Positions 46,930 through 57,960 of a stretch of 64,000 nt of DNA are shown one piece after another. The notes below the pieces were generated by a model. That model saw only the letters and a program-made list of their open reading frames with translations. It did no database searches and was not told the DNA's origin. The number at the start of each line of letters is the position of its first letter. Within the stretch, counting starts at the first letter, position 1. Both the position numbers and the translations under genes were made by a program. This stretch comes from Plecoglossus altivelis (Eukaryota; Chordata; Actinopteri; Osmeriformes; Plecoglossidae), in the NCBI GenBank assembly GCA_036571765.1, contig BROE01000019.1:7628021-7692020 (forward strand), in the 5' to 3' direction.

Positions 46930-47228
46930 CTGTAGCTCTAACATGCCAGAGCAGTGAGCGTACGTAGCTCTAACATGCCAGAGCAGCAAGTGTCATGCTG
47001 TTCTAACATGCTAGAGCAGTGAGCGTGTGTAGCTCTAACATGCCAGAGCAGCAAGTGTCACGCAGCTCTAGCATGCTAGAGCAGCAAGTGTCATGCTGTT
47101 CTAACATGCGAGAGCAGTGAGCGTGCGTAGCTCTAACATGCCAGAGCAGCAAGTGTCACGCAGCTCTAACATCATGCTAGAACAACGAGTGTCACGTCGC
47201 TCTAACATGCCAGAGCAGTGAGCGCCAT
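46930..47228. repeat. 33-bp minisatellite downstream of let-7a
   Basis: About nine units of AGCTCTAACATGCCAGAGCA plus 13 bases (unit starts 47031 and 47064). Each unit contains an imperfect inverted repeat (GCTCTAACATGCCAGAGC), so the transcript could form small stem-loops. Confidence 0.93.
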
Positions 47229-49315
47229 GCCAGCTTAATTAAAGACAGGAAACAACTAAAGGGATCTGCAGAAGGAAATTCACTCCAAAACAGGTTTCAA
47301 CTGGTTTTGATTTTCCTTTTGGTGTTGCACAATATATTATTACGGTTACGCGATGATATTGTGTGCTTTAATGATTGTGAACAGACATTTTGTTCACGAA
47401 GTTCATTTAATCTGTTAAATTAAATAAATTAAATTAAATCCTCCTGCCCTCTGAGGTGTTGGAATTCCAATTATATGTTCATCTCAACGTGCTGTTACTG
47501 TGTTACTCCAACAATAGGTTTTGTATGTCCCAATAGTTAATGTGACTCGTTCAACGTGTTTGCCGAGTGAGATCGCTGCTCTTTTTCTGAACGTTTTTAT
47601 GAATAATCAATAGTTTCATTGGTGCAATTTTCGGGGTATTGGTGCATGTCGCATCCCTGTTTTAGATGCAGCCAAGTACGACACACTGTGCACACTGCTG
47701 TGACCTACTGTGTACGCTGTACACAAATATACACAACAACCTCATAGGATTGGTTTGATTTTATGATGCGTGTGTGTTCGTTTGGCAGACGGTAAATGAA
47801 ACCTGATCCGCCGTCAAATTCTCTACGACTAAGCTCTTATTTGGTCTCCTCCTCTGTTTTAGTTTTAGTGTCGTATCTGTCCCCTTAAAAGTTGCAAAAA
47901 ATGTACAATTATTTGTTGAATATAATCGCACAGGTAAATAACGCATGTTCTGGAGACGGACATCCACTAAAACGTATCGCAAAGCCCTTACTTATGTCCT
48001 ATTCTGGATCCGTTTTCCCAGCAGCAGATCATGTAAAAGCTGTGGCCCGCTGCTCCCAGTTTCACATTTCAAATTGCGAATCGTCGGTAGGCCTTTTTTC
48101 GGAGAAAACCTTAATGACATCAAACCAAACTAACCCCAAATTTTTGTTCTGTTGGTCTCTCCCCAAAAAAGTGTGCAACAAAAGCGTTAGATGGTGTCCC
48201 TTTAGCAGGGAACACCCAGCCTAATCCTGAAGAGGGATCTCTCCTGCACTCACACAGGCTCAGCATGGGTGAGACCAACGCAACATTCAAAATGAACTTT
48301 GTTGTCAGGAAATGACTCTCCAGCGTTCAGCCACGCTGCCGCGGTAAAAGACAAACAAACGGCGTGCAAAGAACGTGGACAAAAACTAACGGCAAGGGTT
48401 CGTAAAGAACGCCGACAAACGGGAAACGTTTAAAAAATTGAATTCGGAAGAGCAAAGATCTGTTTTTTTTTTAAATTGTAGCAAATATGAATGCTTGCAG
48501 AGCCCCAGAAAGTCTAGCCTGCAAGACATGACCATGCTAGGCCTGAACAAGCCCAAGGCTACCCCAGACTTACTCTAAACACTAACATACCTTCTCATGT
48601 GGGTATATGGGTAGCCTGGAACGGTATATTTTAGCTGTGCTTGTTCTTGAGAATACCCATTCCAAATGTCATCCATTAGAATGAATTATAATACAAATAA
48701 TCTTCATTGCAATTTCCAACAAACCTTTAAAATTACAATTAGGAATTGATACTGAAAAAAAAATACTTTTTGATGTTGGTTGATTTGATGTTTTTATTTG
48801 CTTCCGATTTTTCAATGTATGTATTTAAATATTGTGTCAAGGCTTGTATGATGTTGCTGTGTATAGCAGTCCTGATTATGGAATTATAATGTTAGGTGTT
48901 ATTAAGAGGATTGACCCAAAATGTCCTAAATCTTTAAACCCAAATGTTACCAACAGACTGTAGTAAATGCTTGAATTTTCATTTTGAAAGGTCATCGCGA
49001 AAATGTGCGAATGTCAATGGTATTATATTGATTACATTTAATAATTCTCACAAGCCTTTGTTACTTAACAAATGCAAAAACAAAAATGGTATTTAGCAGG
49101 TGTTGGTACCGAGTAATTACCAAACATTAACCCCATCATTAAGACACACCCACCAACAAATGATGACCTCCACAATGCTGTAAACACAATGTTACTCTCC
49201 AGATGGAAAATGTTCATTGTTTGTGTGTGCTTGTAGATACTGGATCAAGGCCGGTTCGTGTTCATAATAATACATTCTCATCTGAGAATGACAGTGGTCA
49301 GCCAAAAGAATGAGT
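47229..49315. other. Unique AT-rich sequence between let-7a and mir-125b
   Basis: About 2 kb with no gene, hairpin or tandem repeat recognised. Intronic to the presumed host RNA. Confidence 0.45.
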
Positions 49316-49378
49316 GTGTATGTATGTATAGATGTATGTATGTGTGTGTGTGTGTGTGTGTATATACATATATATATA
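49316..49378. repeat. (GTAT)n/(GT)n/(AT)n microsatellite
   Basis: GTATGTAT, then GT, then ATATAT. Confidence 0.93.
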
Positions 49379-50165
49379 GCTGCTAGGGTTCTGGTACAGT
49401 GAAGGCTTTAATATGATTTCAAGATATGTTTCCCAGATTAACATGATTAATTTGAACATTAGAACAGCGTTGTATTTGTTTGTCGTTGAGCCGATGTCTT
49501 GAAGCAAAGCAACAGGCGGATAGTTCCGTTCCTTGGCTCTCCTCCCCAGCCATTCGAGCACGGTAGGTCCTGCCGCTTCCCCGTCTGTCGCACCACCAGC
49601 CCTGGGGAAGAGAAGTGAGCACCCCCTGTTGGTGGCCGGCGGTACTGTTATCCTAGTGCAGTGTGTGTCGTGGTGTGTGTGTGTGTGTGTGTGTGTCGTG
49701 TGTGTGCAGCCGTTGCGGGCGTGTGTGCCGTGGGAGAGAGCGTCCGTTCGGCCTCTTTGTTCTGTCCAAGGCCACAGGCTGGTGGAGAGGTGGAGGAGGG
49801 TGATTGGAGGACGAGAGGGAGGGAGGAGGACAGAGTGATCAGAAGAGGACGTTATGGAGGTTAAGAGTTAGCCACTCATAGATGACAAAGACACGGACAT
49901 GAATCAGTCTTGAACATGATCGTTCCTTCTGTTTTCCTGCAGTGTCCCTCGCTGTTCAGGTCAAGGGTCTGGAGTGCTGGTGTGTGCGTGCGTGCGCGTG
50001 TTCAGACGAGAGTGTGTGTGTGCAGACGCGAGTTTGCGTGTTTGTGCTTGTGTGTGTGTGCGTGCAGAGGTGCTGGACAGATGGATGGAGGATGTGTCAA
50101 GGTAACATTGGGTCGACACCAAGCAGAGAGGATGGGGGAGGTCGGGATGGGATGGAAGCATCACA

Positions 50166-50352
50166 GCACTACAGCACAGGGCTGGGGTGAGACAGGGCTG
50201 GGGTGAGACAGACACAGGGCTGGGGTGAGACAGACACAGGGCTGGGGTGAGACAGACACAGGGCTGGGGTGAGACAGACACAGGGCTGGTGTGAGACAGA
50301 CACGGGGCTGGTGTGAGACAGACACAGGGCTGGTGTGAGACAGGGCTGGTGT
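50166..50352. repeat. 22-bp minisatellite (CACAGGGCTGGGGTGAGACA)
   Basis: About eight units of ACACAGGGCTGGGGTGAGAC plus two bases; later units have GGTGTG instead of GGGGTG. Confidence 0.95.
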
Positions 50353-50499
50353 GAGCTGTGGAGTAACTACCCACAGCGAGGAGAGCGAACAGCATGTGAT
50401 GGACGTATGACCAGAGAGAGATTAACCTAGAAACATATACACTCCTCAAACCACTCATATAGGCTGGCTGGGAGGAGAGAAAGAGGGAGGAGTGGAAGA

Positions 50500-50530
50500 G
50501 AGGGTGGGAGGGAGGGAGGGAGGGAGGGAA
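50500..50530. repeat. (GGGA)n microsatellite
   Basis: GGGAGGGAGGGAGGGA run. Confidence 0.92.
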
Positions 50531-50989
50531 GGAATGAAGAAAAGTAAGAGGGGAATACAAGGAAGAGGTGTGGTAGAGTCCCCTGCGTTATATATGTGAA
50601 GTGAAAGAGATTTCAGAGAATTCCAGATTGACCTCATTCAAACCAACTGAGAGATGGGGAGTTATTCAGTGGTCGCTGATCTGTGCCCATTTCATGTGGT
50701 CCGTCGGCAGTCCCCTGCCACTGCAGGTCCCCCCTTCTCCCCCTCCGTCTGGCTGTCCTACCTTCTTCTCCTCCTCTCCTCCTCACTTCCTCTCTGTCCT
50801 TTAATTGTCCGTCTTCAAACCTAGAATCTTACATTCATAAGAAGTTACATGTCACCTGACCAGAGAGCCATGAGGTGTCGTTTTCCCCTCGCCTCATTCC
50901 CAAACTCTGTCTTCTCTTCGCAGGCAGTCGCTCCCAAGGTCCCTCCCCCATTTTACCCATTCTCTCTTGTTCCCTCCCTCGCTTGCTCT

Positions 50990-51055
50990 TTCTTTCTCTC
51001 TCTATCTCTCTCTCATCTCTCTCTCCCTCCCTCTCTCTCTCTCTCTCTCTCTGCA
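50990..51055. repeat. CT-rich simple repeat
   Basis: (CT)n and CTCTAT units. Confidence 0.9.
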
Positions 51056-51242
51056 AGGCACACACTCGGAGCCAGTTGCACACAGAGACAGGGTAGAGAG
51101 TGTGAGCGAGACGAGCAGAGGAAAGCAGGAATTATAGACAGAGAGAGACGGACATGCTGACTTGGAAGAGGATTTTTTGTTGTTGTTGCTTGCAGAACAG
51201 GAGCATGAAAAGGGACATTGTAAGGCGGGAAGCAGTTGTGTT

Positions 51243-51395
51243 TCTCTCTTCCCTCTCTCCTTCCCTCCTTTCTTCTTCTGTGCGCTTTCTCTCTCCCTCT
51301 CTCTCTCCCTCCTTCTTCCTATATCTTCCGATCTCCCTCTTTTCTTCACTTCCTCTCTTTCTGTCCCTCTCTCTCTCTCCCTCTCTCTCTCGTCT
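51243..51395. repeat. CT-rich polypyrimidine tract
   Basis: TCTCTCCCTC units for 150 bp. Confidence 0.9.
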
Positions 51396-51537
51396 TGGTA
51401 GAGCAGACCTCTTGGTCTAACTGGTTTCAGCGGTGGGAGGAAATGAATGAATGATATTTATTCCTCCATCCAGGCGTGCTGTGGGATGCTGCCTGAAGCT
51501 GAGCACTTCTCTCTGCCCCGAGACTCCGGCCGGAACA

Positions 51538-51680
51538 CGGGGGGAGGCAGGGAGAGAGGGAGAGGAGGAGGAGAAGAAAGAATGAGAGACGGAGAGAGGC
51601 AGAACAGGGGAGAGAGAGAGAGAGTATTTGTGACAGAGAAAGAGGGAGGGAGGGAGGAAGGGAGGGAGGAAGGGAGGGAC
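51538..51680. repeat. Purine-rich GA/GGGA tract
   Basis: Opposite strand bias to the preceding CT tract. Confidence 0.88.
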
Positions 51681-51949
51681 AACAGGGATTGACACATTCT
51701 TTCCTATTATCCAGTTCTGTTTCTGTTTGTTATCTTTTCTCTTTTACCTTCTGTCACAAAGATCTGATGAGTTCCAGGCTTCCGGCCGCCAGGCTGCGAG
51801 CTGGACTGTTTTACATGGGAAGCACTGGGAGGGCCAGAGACAGGGGTTTGGGGGCATTGTGTCTGTGTGGTCGTCTCTCATGTATTGTGCTGTTGGACAT
51901 GGATGGGTAGGTTACTGAGAGGGCTAGGAGCTTGTCTGTATGTTGTGTG

Positions 51950-52082
51950 AGGCCCTCTCTCGTCTGTCTCCTGCCTCTCTTTCCTCATGCCCCTCTCTCT
52001 CGCCTCCTGCCCCTTTCTATTGCTCACCTGCCTCTCCCTCCCATTCCTCTCTCTTCCTGCCTCTCTTCCGCTCTTTTTCCTG

Positions 52083-52117
<35 letters not shown>

Positions 52118-52235
52118 CCCTTCTCTCCCCTATGCTGTCACTTATTTCTTCGTTTTTGTAGGCAGTCAGCACTTCCAGGCCCATCGATCCACTCCTGTCT
52201 TTCTACTCATCCTTCGTGTCTTTCCTCCTGCACCC

Positions 52236-52277
<42 letters not shown>

Positions 52278-52630
52278 GTCTCTCTCTCGCTCTCTCTCTC
52301 TCTCTATCACGGACGCTGTCTCCCATCGCTTCTCTTCTCTTCACATTTTTAATGTCACTGTCTCATCTGTCGACTCCCATCCTACAACCTCTCTTTCTCT
52401 CCTTTCATCCTCTGCTCTCCCTTCTCTAGTTGCTCCCTCTATCTCCTCCTCTTTCATTACTCTCTCCTCTACTGTATTTCAGCATTTTCCTCTTCCTCCC
52501 TCCCTTTCTCTCTCTCCCTCTCTCTCTGTCCCCTTCTTTCTCCCTTTCTCCCTCAAAATCCTGCTCTTCGCTCTACCTTCCTTTTTCACTCCCCCCTCCC
52601 CCCCCCCCTCTCTCTCTCTCTCTCTTCCCT
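51950..52630. repeat. About 700-bp pyrimidine-rich tract
   Basis: Dominated by CTCTCTC, TTTCCTC and CCCTC, with mixed breaks near 52130-52220 and 52310-52380. Long polypyrimidine runs upstream of the mir-125b hairpin, on the sense strand of the presumed host RNA. Confidence 0.85.
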
Positions 52631-52898
52631 CTGCATGTCTGAGCACTAGACAGCCAGACAGTCGGTTTGAGCAGTCTCATGCACTAGCCCTCAGGACCCC
52701 GGCAACAAAGCTCGCTATCGCCTCCTTTTTCCTGCTCTCTTTCCATCCCCCTCTCATTTCCCTCTTTTTCTCCCCTCTTTTTCTTTCTCTCTCAATGCCC
52801 CACTCTGTCGGTCTCGCGCCCCCTCTTTCTCACTCGCTCTGTCTTTCACCCCTTCTCTCCCTCCCTCCCTCCCTCCCTCCCTCTCTCCCTCTCTACAG

Positions 52899-52952
52899 AC
52901 CGGCAGACAGACACAGTGAACTGCGGCAGTCTGAGACATTGCAGCCAGAAGG
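52899..52952 (+). ncRNA. Candidate host-RNA exon upstream of mir-125b
   Basis: A long pyrimidine tract ends in CTCTCTACAG (acceptor, AG at 52897-52898), then 54 bp of mixed sequence end at AAGG before a strong donor GTGAGT (52953-52958). It lies 0.9 kb upstream of mir-125b on the same strand. No transcript evidence; other AG/GT pairs nearby are possible. Confidence 0.25.
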
Positions 52953-53160
52953 GTGAGTCCTCCTTTCTCCTCTCTCCTCCTCCTCCTCTCCCTGCCAGAC
53001 AGACTTGGCGTGCGACCTGCCGTCTGGTCGCACTGTCCTGCGGAGACTCGTCTCCCTTCCCCCAGGCTGGTTGCAGGTTGTGTGTTCGGATCCCTCGTAC
53101 GGAGGAATGTGGCTGGAGGTTCTTGATCAGAGTACGAACATGAGAGTCTGTGTTTGGTGC

Positions 53161-53236
53161 GACGGTGCTGTCTGCCTTGGTGCTGTCTGCCTTGGTGCTG
53201 TCTGCCTTGGTGCTGTCTGCCTTGGTGCTGTCTGCC
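53161..53236. repeat. 15-bp tandem repeat CTTGGTGCTGTCTGC, five copies
   Basis: Perfect or near-perfect units. Confidence 0.95.
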
Positions 53237-53380
53237 TGCTGTAGCCTTTCTGCTCTAGTTGCCATTGTGTGTTTGCACGTGTTTGCGTGTGTCTGCGCAA
53301 GCTAGATCAATGCAATTCATTGTGATCTCTAGTCCATGATGAGAGTGTTAAACTAGTGTGTTACTGGACCCTGCATGGTG

Positions 53381-53425
53381 ATAGTGTGTGTGTGTGTGTG
53401 TGTGTATGTGCATGTGTGTGTAGGG
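53381..53425. repeat. (GT)n microsatellite
   Basis: GT run with AT and CA interruptions. Confidence 0.9.
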
Positions 53426-53813
53426 GTGTGAGTGTGTGCTCGTGACCGTGGCACAGCAGCGCGCCCCTGTGTCTCTTCGTGTGTGGTCACCCCGGGCACA
53501 CGCGCGCTCGTGCACATCCGTGTCCTCGCTCGCCGTGAGTGTCCAGTCCAGCGCTCTGACTGCGCGCACGGGGGGGGGTTATATTCGTTACTATTCGTTC
53601 GTTCTTCATTTGTTCGTTTCTTTGTCTGTGCCTTCGTTCGTGTTTGTGCGTGCGATTGAGCGACGCCGGCCGTCGTCATGGACGCGTCGCTCCGTTCGAC
53701 CGCGGGTGTCTATGCCAGCATGCTGCCAGGGAGACAGGAGGCGGCCATTCTCCGCTCCTTCTCTCTCTCTCTCTCCGCTCTCCGCCGCGGCGCCTGGGCG
53801 GCCTCTGGAACTG

Positions 53814-53899
53814 GCAGTACCTCTCTCATTCCCTGAGACCCTAACTTGTGACGTTCTGCTGTGCACGGGTTGGGTTCTCGGGAGCTGCGAGGGGTGCAC
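53814..53899 (+). ncRNA. mir125b: mir-125b-1 precursor hairpin
   Basis: Mature miR-125b-5p at 53830-53851 (TCCCTGAGACCC...CTTGTGA), identical to the vertebrate sequence. The 3p arm 53865-53886 starts ACGGGTTGGG and ends GGGAGCT, corresponding to miR-125b-1-3p. The basal stem pairs GTACCTCTC with GCGAGGGGTGCAC. The 13-nt loop is shorter than in the mammalian precursor. miR-125 is the vertebrate lin-4 homologue, a heterochronic and developmental regulator (known). It sits about 7.6 kb downstream of let-7a on the same strand, completing the mir-100/let-7/mir-125 cluster. Identification is essentially certain. Confidence 0.98.
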
Positions 53900-53903
53900 G
53901 CGC

Positions 53904-54160
53904 ATCTCCCCCCCCCCCCCCTCCCGCACGCGGAGGAGTCCAGGGCGAGAGAAGAGAGAGAGAGAGAGAGATAGCGATGAAGAGAATTAGACAGGGGTGA
54001 CAGGTGAGAGAGAGAGAGGGAGAGACAGATCGCAGGAGACAAGAGGGGAGACGGACGAGAGATGGAGCAAGACAGGGAGGTGGGGAACGAGAAGAAAGAT
54101 ATAATGCAGAGAGACACGCAGAGAGGTGAGAGATGGACAGGAGGAGATAGAGACAGCGCT
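53904..54160. repeat. C run then purine-rich GAGA tract
   Basis: A C run near 53908-53921 is followed by GAGAGAGAGA-rich sequence from 53948. Confidence 0.85.
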
Positions 54161-54229
54161 GCTGGGCTAGGTCAAGCACGGGGCAAACCATGCTTGCTCT
54201 CGGACATCAGGGAGGGAGGCGGAGGGCGC

Positions 54230-54480
54230 AGGAGGGACGAGATATAGGGAGTAAGGTGCAGGATGAGGGGTGTAGGGTACAGAAGCAGGGTGCAGGATCT
54301 GGGAAGTAAGGAGGAAGACAGGGAGTAGGGCATCGAATGTAGGGCGTAGGGGACAGGACGTAAGGGTGTACGATACTGGAAATAGGATGGAGGGCGTAGG
54401 CTGCCAGGCGTCCAACGCAAGGAGCCGTGTGCATAATGGGTGTTGGGCAGAGGGGTAAGCTGTAGGTCAGATGGCCTGGA
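54230..54480. repeat. Degenerate G-rich GTAGGGCGTAGGG repeat
   Basis: Loose units of about 20 bp around AGGGTGCAGGAT/GTAGGGCGTAGG. Confidence 0.65.
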
Positions 54481-54837
54481 GGGTTAGGACAGCGGGGAGG
54501 TAGGGATAGTTGGGAAGGGGTTGTGGTAGAGAAGGGGGAGCAGGACAGTGTAGTGTGTGTGTGTGTGTGTGACAGAGAGAGGGAGCAACACGTTCTGCTC
54601 TAGCAGCTTTCTCCAGTTTTCCTGCCACTGTGTGTGTGTGTGTGTGCGTCGTCCAGCTGCTGTGTGTCTCCAGGCCGCGGGCCCGTGGTCATGTGATCGC
54701 TGTCTTGAGAGCAGCACAAAGTACTGGTGAGAGCGTGCTCAGATCAGCTCGGTACACTTGTGTTTGACCTCATACCAAAACTTCACCTGCTCACCTGTGT
54801 GCCCCACATACAGCTGGGGGATTGTGTGCGTCGGTGT

Positions 54838-55052
54838 TCGAGGTGCGCATGTGTCTGTGTTAGAGGTGTGTGTGTGTGTCTGTGTTCGAAGTGTGTGTGT
54901 GTGTCTGTGTTCGAGGTGTGTGTGTGTGTGTCTGTGTTCGAGGTATGTGTGTGTCTGTGTTAGAGGTGTGTGTCTGCGTTCGAGGTGTGTGTCTGTGTTC
55001 GAGGTGTGTGTGTGTGTCTGTGTTCGAGGTGTGTGTGCGCGTGTGTATGTGT
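54838..55052. repeat. GTGTTCGAGGTGTGTGTGTG minisatellite
   Basis: About eight units of 20-27 bp, each a short GT run plus TCTGTGTTCGAGG. CpG in each unit. Confidence 0.93.
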
Positions 55053-55159
55053 ATGAGAGAGAGAGCGTTGATGGCGATTGCAGGACTCAGACTCTAGGAC
55101 TTAAGTGGAGATACTGGTAGTGAGGCCAGTTTTTTCCCACTGCTGATTGGACGGACTTG

Positions 55160-55786
55160 CTGTTCCTTGCAAAGTGTGTGTTCTGGTTTCTAGCAGAGTG
55201 TGTGTTCTGGTTCCTAGCGATGTGTGTGTTCTGGTTCCTAGCGATGTGTGTGTTCTGGTTCCCAGCGATGTGTGTGTTCTGGTTCCTAGCGATGTGTGTG
55301 TTCTGGTTTCTAGCAAGGTGTGATTTCTGGTTCCTAGCAAAGTGTGTTTTTTGGTTCCTAGCGGAGTGTGTGTTCTGGTTTCTAGCGAGGTGTGATTTCT
55401 GGTTCCTAGCAAAGTGTGTGTTCTGGTTTCTAGCGAGGTGTGTGTTCTGGTTCCTAGCGAGGTGTGTGTTCTGGTTCCTAGCGAGGTGTGTGTTCTGGTT
55501 CCTAGCGAGGTGTGTGTTCTGGTTTCTAGCGAGGTGTGTGTTCTGGTTCCTAGCGATGTGTGTGTTCTGGTTCCTAGCGATGTGTGTGTTCTGGTTCCCA
55601 GCGAGGTGTGTGTTCTGGTTCCCAGCGAGGTGTGTGTTCTGGTTCCTAGCGAGGTGTGTGTTCTGGTTCCTAGCGAGGTGTGTGTTCTGGTTCCTAGCGA
55701 GGTGTGTTTTCTGGTTCCTAGCGAAGTGTGAATTCTGGTTGCTGGTGAGGTGTGTGCTCTGCTTCCTAGCGACGTGTGTGTTCAGT
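55160..55786. repeat. 24-bp minisatellite downstream of mir-125b
   Basis: About 26 units of GTGTGTTCTGGTTCCTAGCG plus four bases. A period divisible by three keeps all three frames open on both strands, so long repeat ORFs here are artefacts. Confidence 0.96.
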
Positions 55787-55829
55787 GTCCATTCGCCCCA
55801 CAAGTTATTTACCACACTGTTGGAGAGTG

Positions 55830-56130
55830 TGGTTTATTGCAGAATAGTATTGTGTCGCAGCGGTGTGTGTTGCATTGCAATGGTGTGTTGTGTTGCAGGG
55901 GTGTGTGTTCTGTTGCAGGGATGTGTCTTGGATTTGCAGCGGTGTGTGTTGTTTTTCCAGAGTGTGTGTAGTCGTGCAACGGTGAGCGCTGTATTTAAGG
56001 AGAGCGTGCTGTACTGTATTGCGTTGCTTTTGTCGCAGCAGTGTGTGTTGTTAGCAGGGTGTGTGTGTTGTTAGCAGGGTGTGTTTGGCGTTAGCGTGGC
56101 GTGTTTGGCGTTAGCGTGGCGTGTTTGGCG
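55830..56130. repeat. Degenerate GTGTGTGTTG(C/T)-rich repeat
   Basis: Loose units such as GCGTTAGCGTGGCGTGTTTG (three copies at 56088-56130) and TTAGCAGGGTGTGTGTTG. Confidence 0.8.
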
Positions 56131-56268
56131 TACTCTGGTCAGGGTGGGAGATCTCCACTGAGAAGTCCTGTCGTGCATATGGGATGATCAGAGCAGGCTG
56201 GGTTCAAACTCAATATAGCCTTATGGTTTCATCAGGCATGTCAGACATATTTCTGTGGTGTATGTGCA

Positions 56269-56273
<5 letters not shown>

Positions 56274-56338
<65 letters not shown>
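56274..56338. repeat. (GT)n microsatellite, about 32 units
   Basis: Longest perfect GT run in the window. Confidence 0.98.
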
Positions 56339-56339
<1 letters not shown>

Positions 56340-56489
56340 ATGCTCTCACCATGCCATCTGTTCAACTGGGTTTGTGTCTGCATTGTTTGTTGAGTGTCCT
56401 TGTACATATTGTATGTAAGTACGTTTGCGAAAATACGTGGCTTTTGTAAAAATGAATAACTTAACATTTCACAGGAGCGTGTGAACGTG

Positions 56490-56705
56490 TGGTGTGTGTG
56501 TGTGGTGTGTGTATGGTGTGTGTGTGTATGTGGTGTGTGTGTGTGTGTGTGTGTATGGTGTGTGTGTGTGTGTGTGTGTATGGTGTGTGTGTGTATGGTG
56601 TGTGTGTATGGTGTATGTGCGGTGTGTGTGTGTGTGTGTGGTGTGTATGGTGTGTTTGTATGGTGTGTGTGTGTGCGGTGTGTCCGCGTGCATGTGCGGT
56701 GTGTG
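56490..56705. repeat. (GT)n block with GTATG interruptions
   Basis: GTGTGTATGGTGTGTG units over about 200 bp. Confidence 0.95.
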
Positions 56706-57234
56706 TTGGAGCGCGGGGCAGCGTGCTCTGGTGACGTGTGCGCTGGGCGTCACAGGGTTTCCCTGCCTCAAGTCAGGGGCTGCTAGTCTGCAGCAGGCCA
56801 GGGTTAGCCACGGCTGTGCTAGCGTTTGGGTCTAGAAGGGTGAGCGGTAGCGGTGCCATGGTAGCAGCGGTGCTACACTACGAATCGAGCAAGGTTGGCG
56901 TTAGCGAATTAGAGACAAAAGGAGAGAAAGGGATCGGTAGAAGGGGCGAAAAGGAAACAGAGTGATAGATATGAGAGAGAGAGATAGAGAGAGATAGAGA
57001 GATAGAAAGAGTGATGATACTGTAGCCAAATGAAACGAGAGATAGCAAGGCTGCCATTCGCTTTCATACTTATAAGCCTGTAATGACTGTGTAAACGACT
57101 CCCTAATAATCTTAAAAGGGTGGACATGCAGTGGAATCACACAAACATGTGTAGCTTTGTGGTCACGTTGTGTACGTGTGCGGGCGTGTGCGCGCGTGCA
57201 CGCACGTGCATGTACGCATGTTTGTGGGTCTGTG

Positions 57235-57266
57235 TGAGTGAGTGTGTGTGTGTGTGTGTGAGTGTG

Positions 57267-57300
<34 letters not shown>
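57235..57300. repeat. (GT)n microsatellite
   Basis: GT run with GA interruptions. Confidence 0.95.
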
Positions 57301-57302
<2 letters not shown>

Positions 57303-57479
57303 ACATCCAGCAGGCAGACCTTTCAGCTCCATGGCACTAACCCAGTCTCTCTCCCAGATATTTGCAGCGTTGTAAAATGGCCGCCCGTCCACAGAGCGTC
57401 TCCCAGTACCCTGACGCTGTGCCAGGTTCGCACAGCGTCTACGACACCAATAGGGCCGTTTTGATCAACGCTGTTCAGA

Positions 57480-57960
57480 AGCAGTTGAAAGGCACGCTGT
57501 ACTTGAACGTGTGAACGCTCTTTGCTCATTGTTGTTCGATAGTTAATGGCGTGGCTGTTGATTATACAGGGAGAAGATATCATGTGTCAGGGTTGTCCTG
57601 GTCTGAGAATGCCGTGTCCTCGTTTCGGCCATCCTCGCGCCTGCCCGAAAACCTTTAATCGACGTTTGAAATGCAAATGAGAAAGCTTTTGCTGTTATGA
57701 ACGTATTGTACACCTGTTTATATCAATTCTTTATGATCTCAGTTAGGTAAGTGGAGAGAGAGAGGCCATCATCTGACTGGATTGAGGGGACACAGTAGCT
57801 TCCTCTTAACTGTACTCGGCTATTCGGTAGTGCGTTCGGCAATTGATCTTATTTTACCCGATTAAAGCCTCAATGTTTCACCTCGTCTAGGGCGCTATAT
57901 TTAGCGTGAGATCTAAATAGATTCATGACAGCTTTCCTACTCCAGCGTTTGCGTCTGTGT
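57480..57960. other. Repeat-free island with octamer motif; possible regulatory element
   Basis: Unique, AT-richer sequence containing a perfect POU octamer ATGCAAAT at 57671-57678 and TAATC/GATTA-like cores. About 4 kb downstream of mir-125b. Conservation untested. Confidence 0.3.

Noticed and set aside
53710..54191. ORFs over mir-125b on both strands
   Set aside because: Shadows of a CT/GA-rich region plus the miRNA hairpin.
55087..56074. Open frames of 242 and 305 codons with LARNQNTH or WFLARCVF repeats
   Set aside because: 24-bp minisatellite read in frame on both strands; no unique coding sequence.
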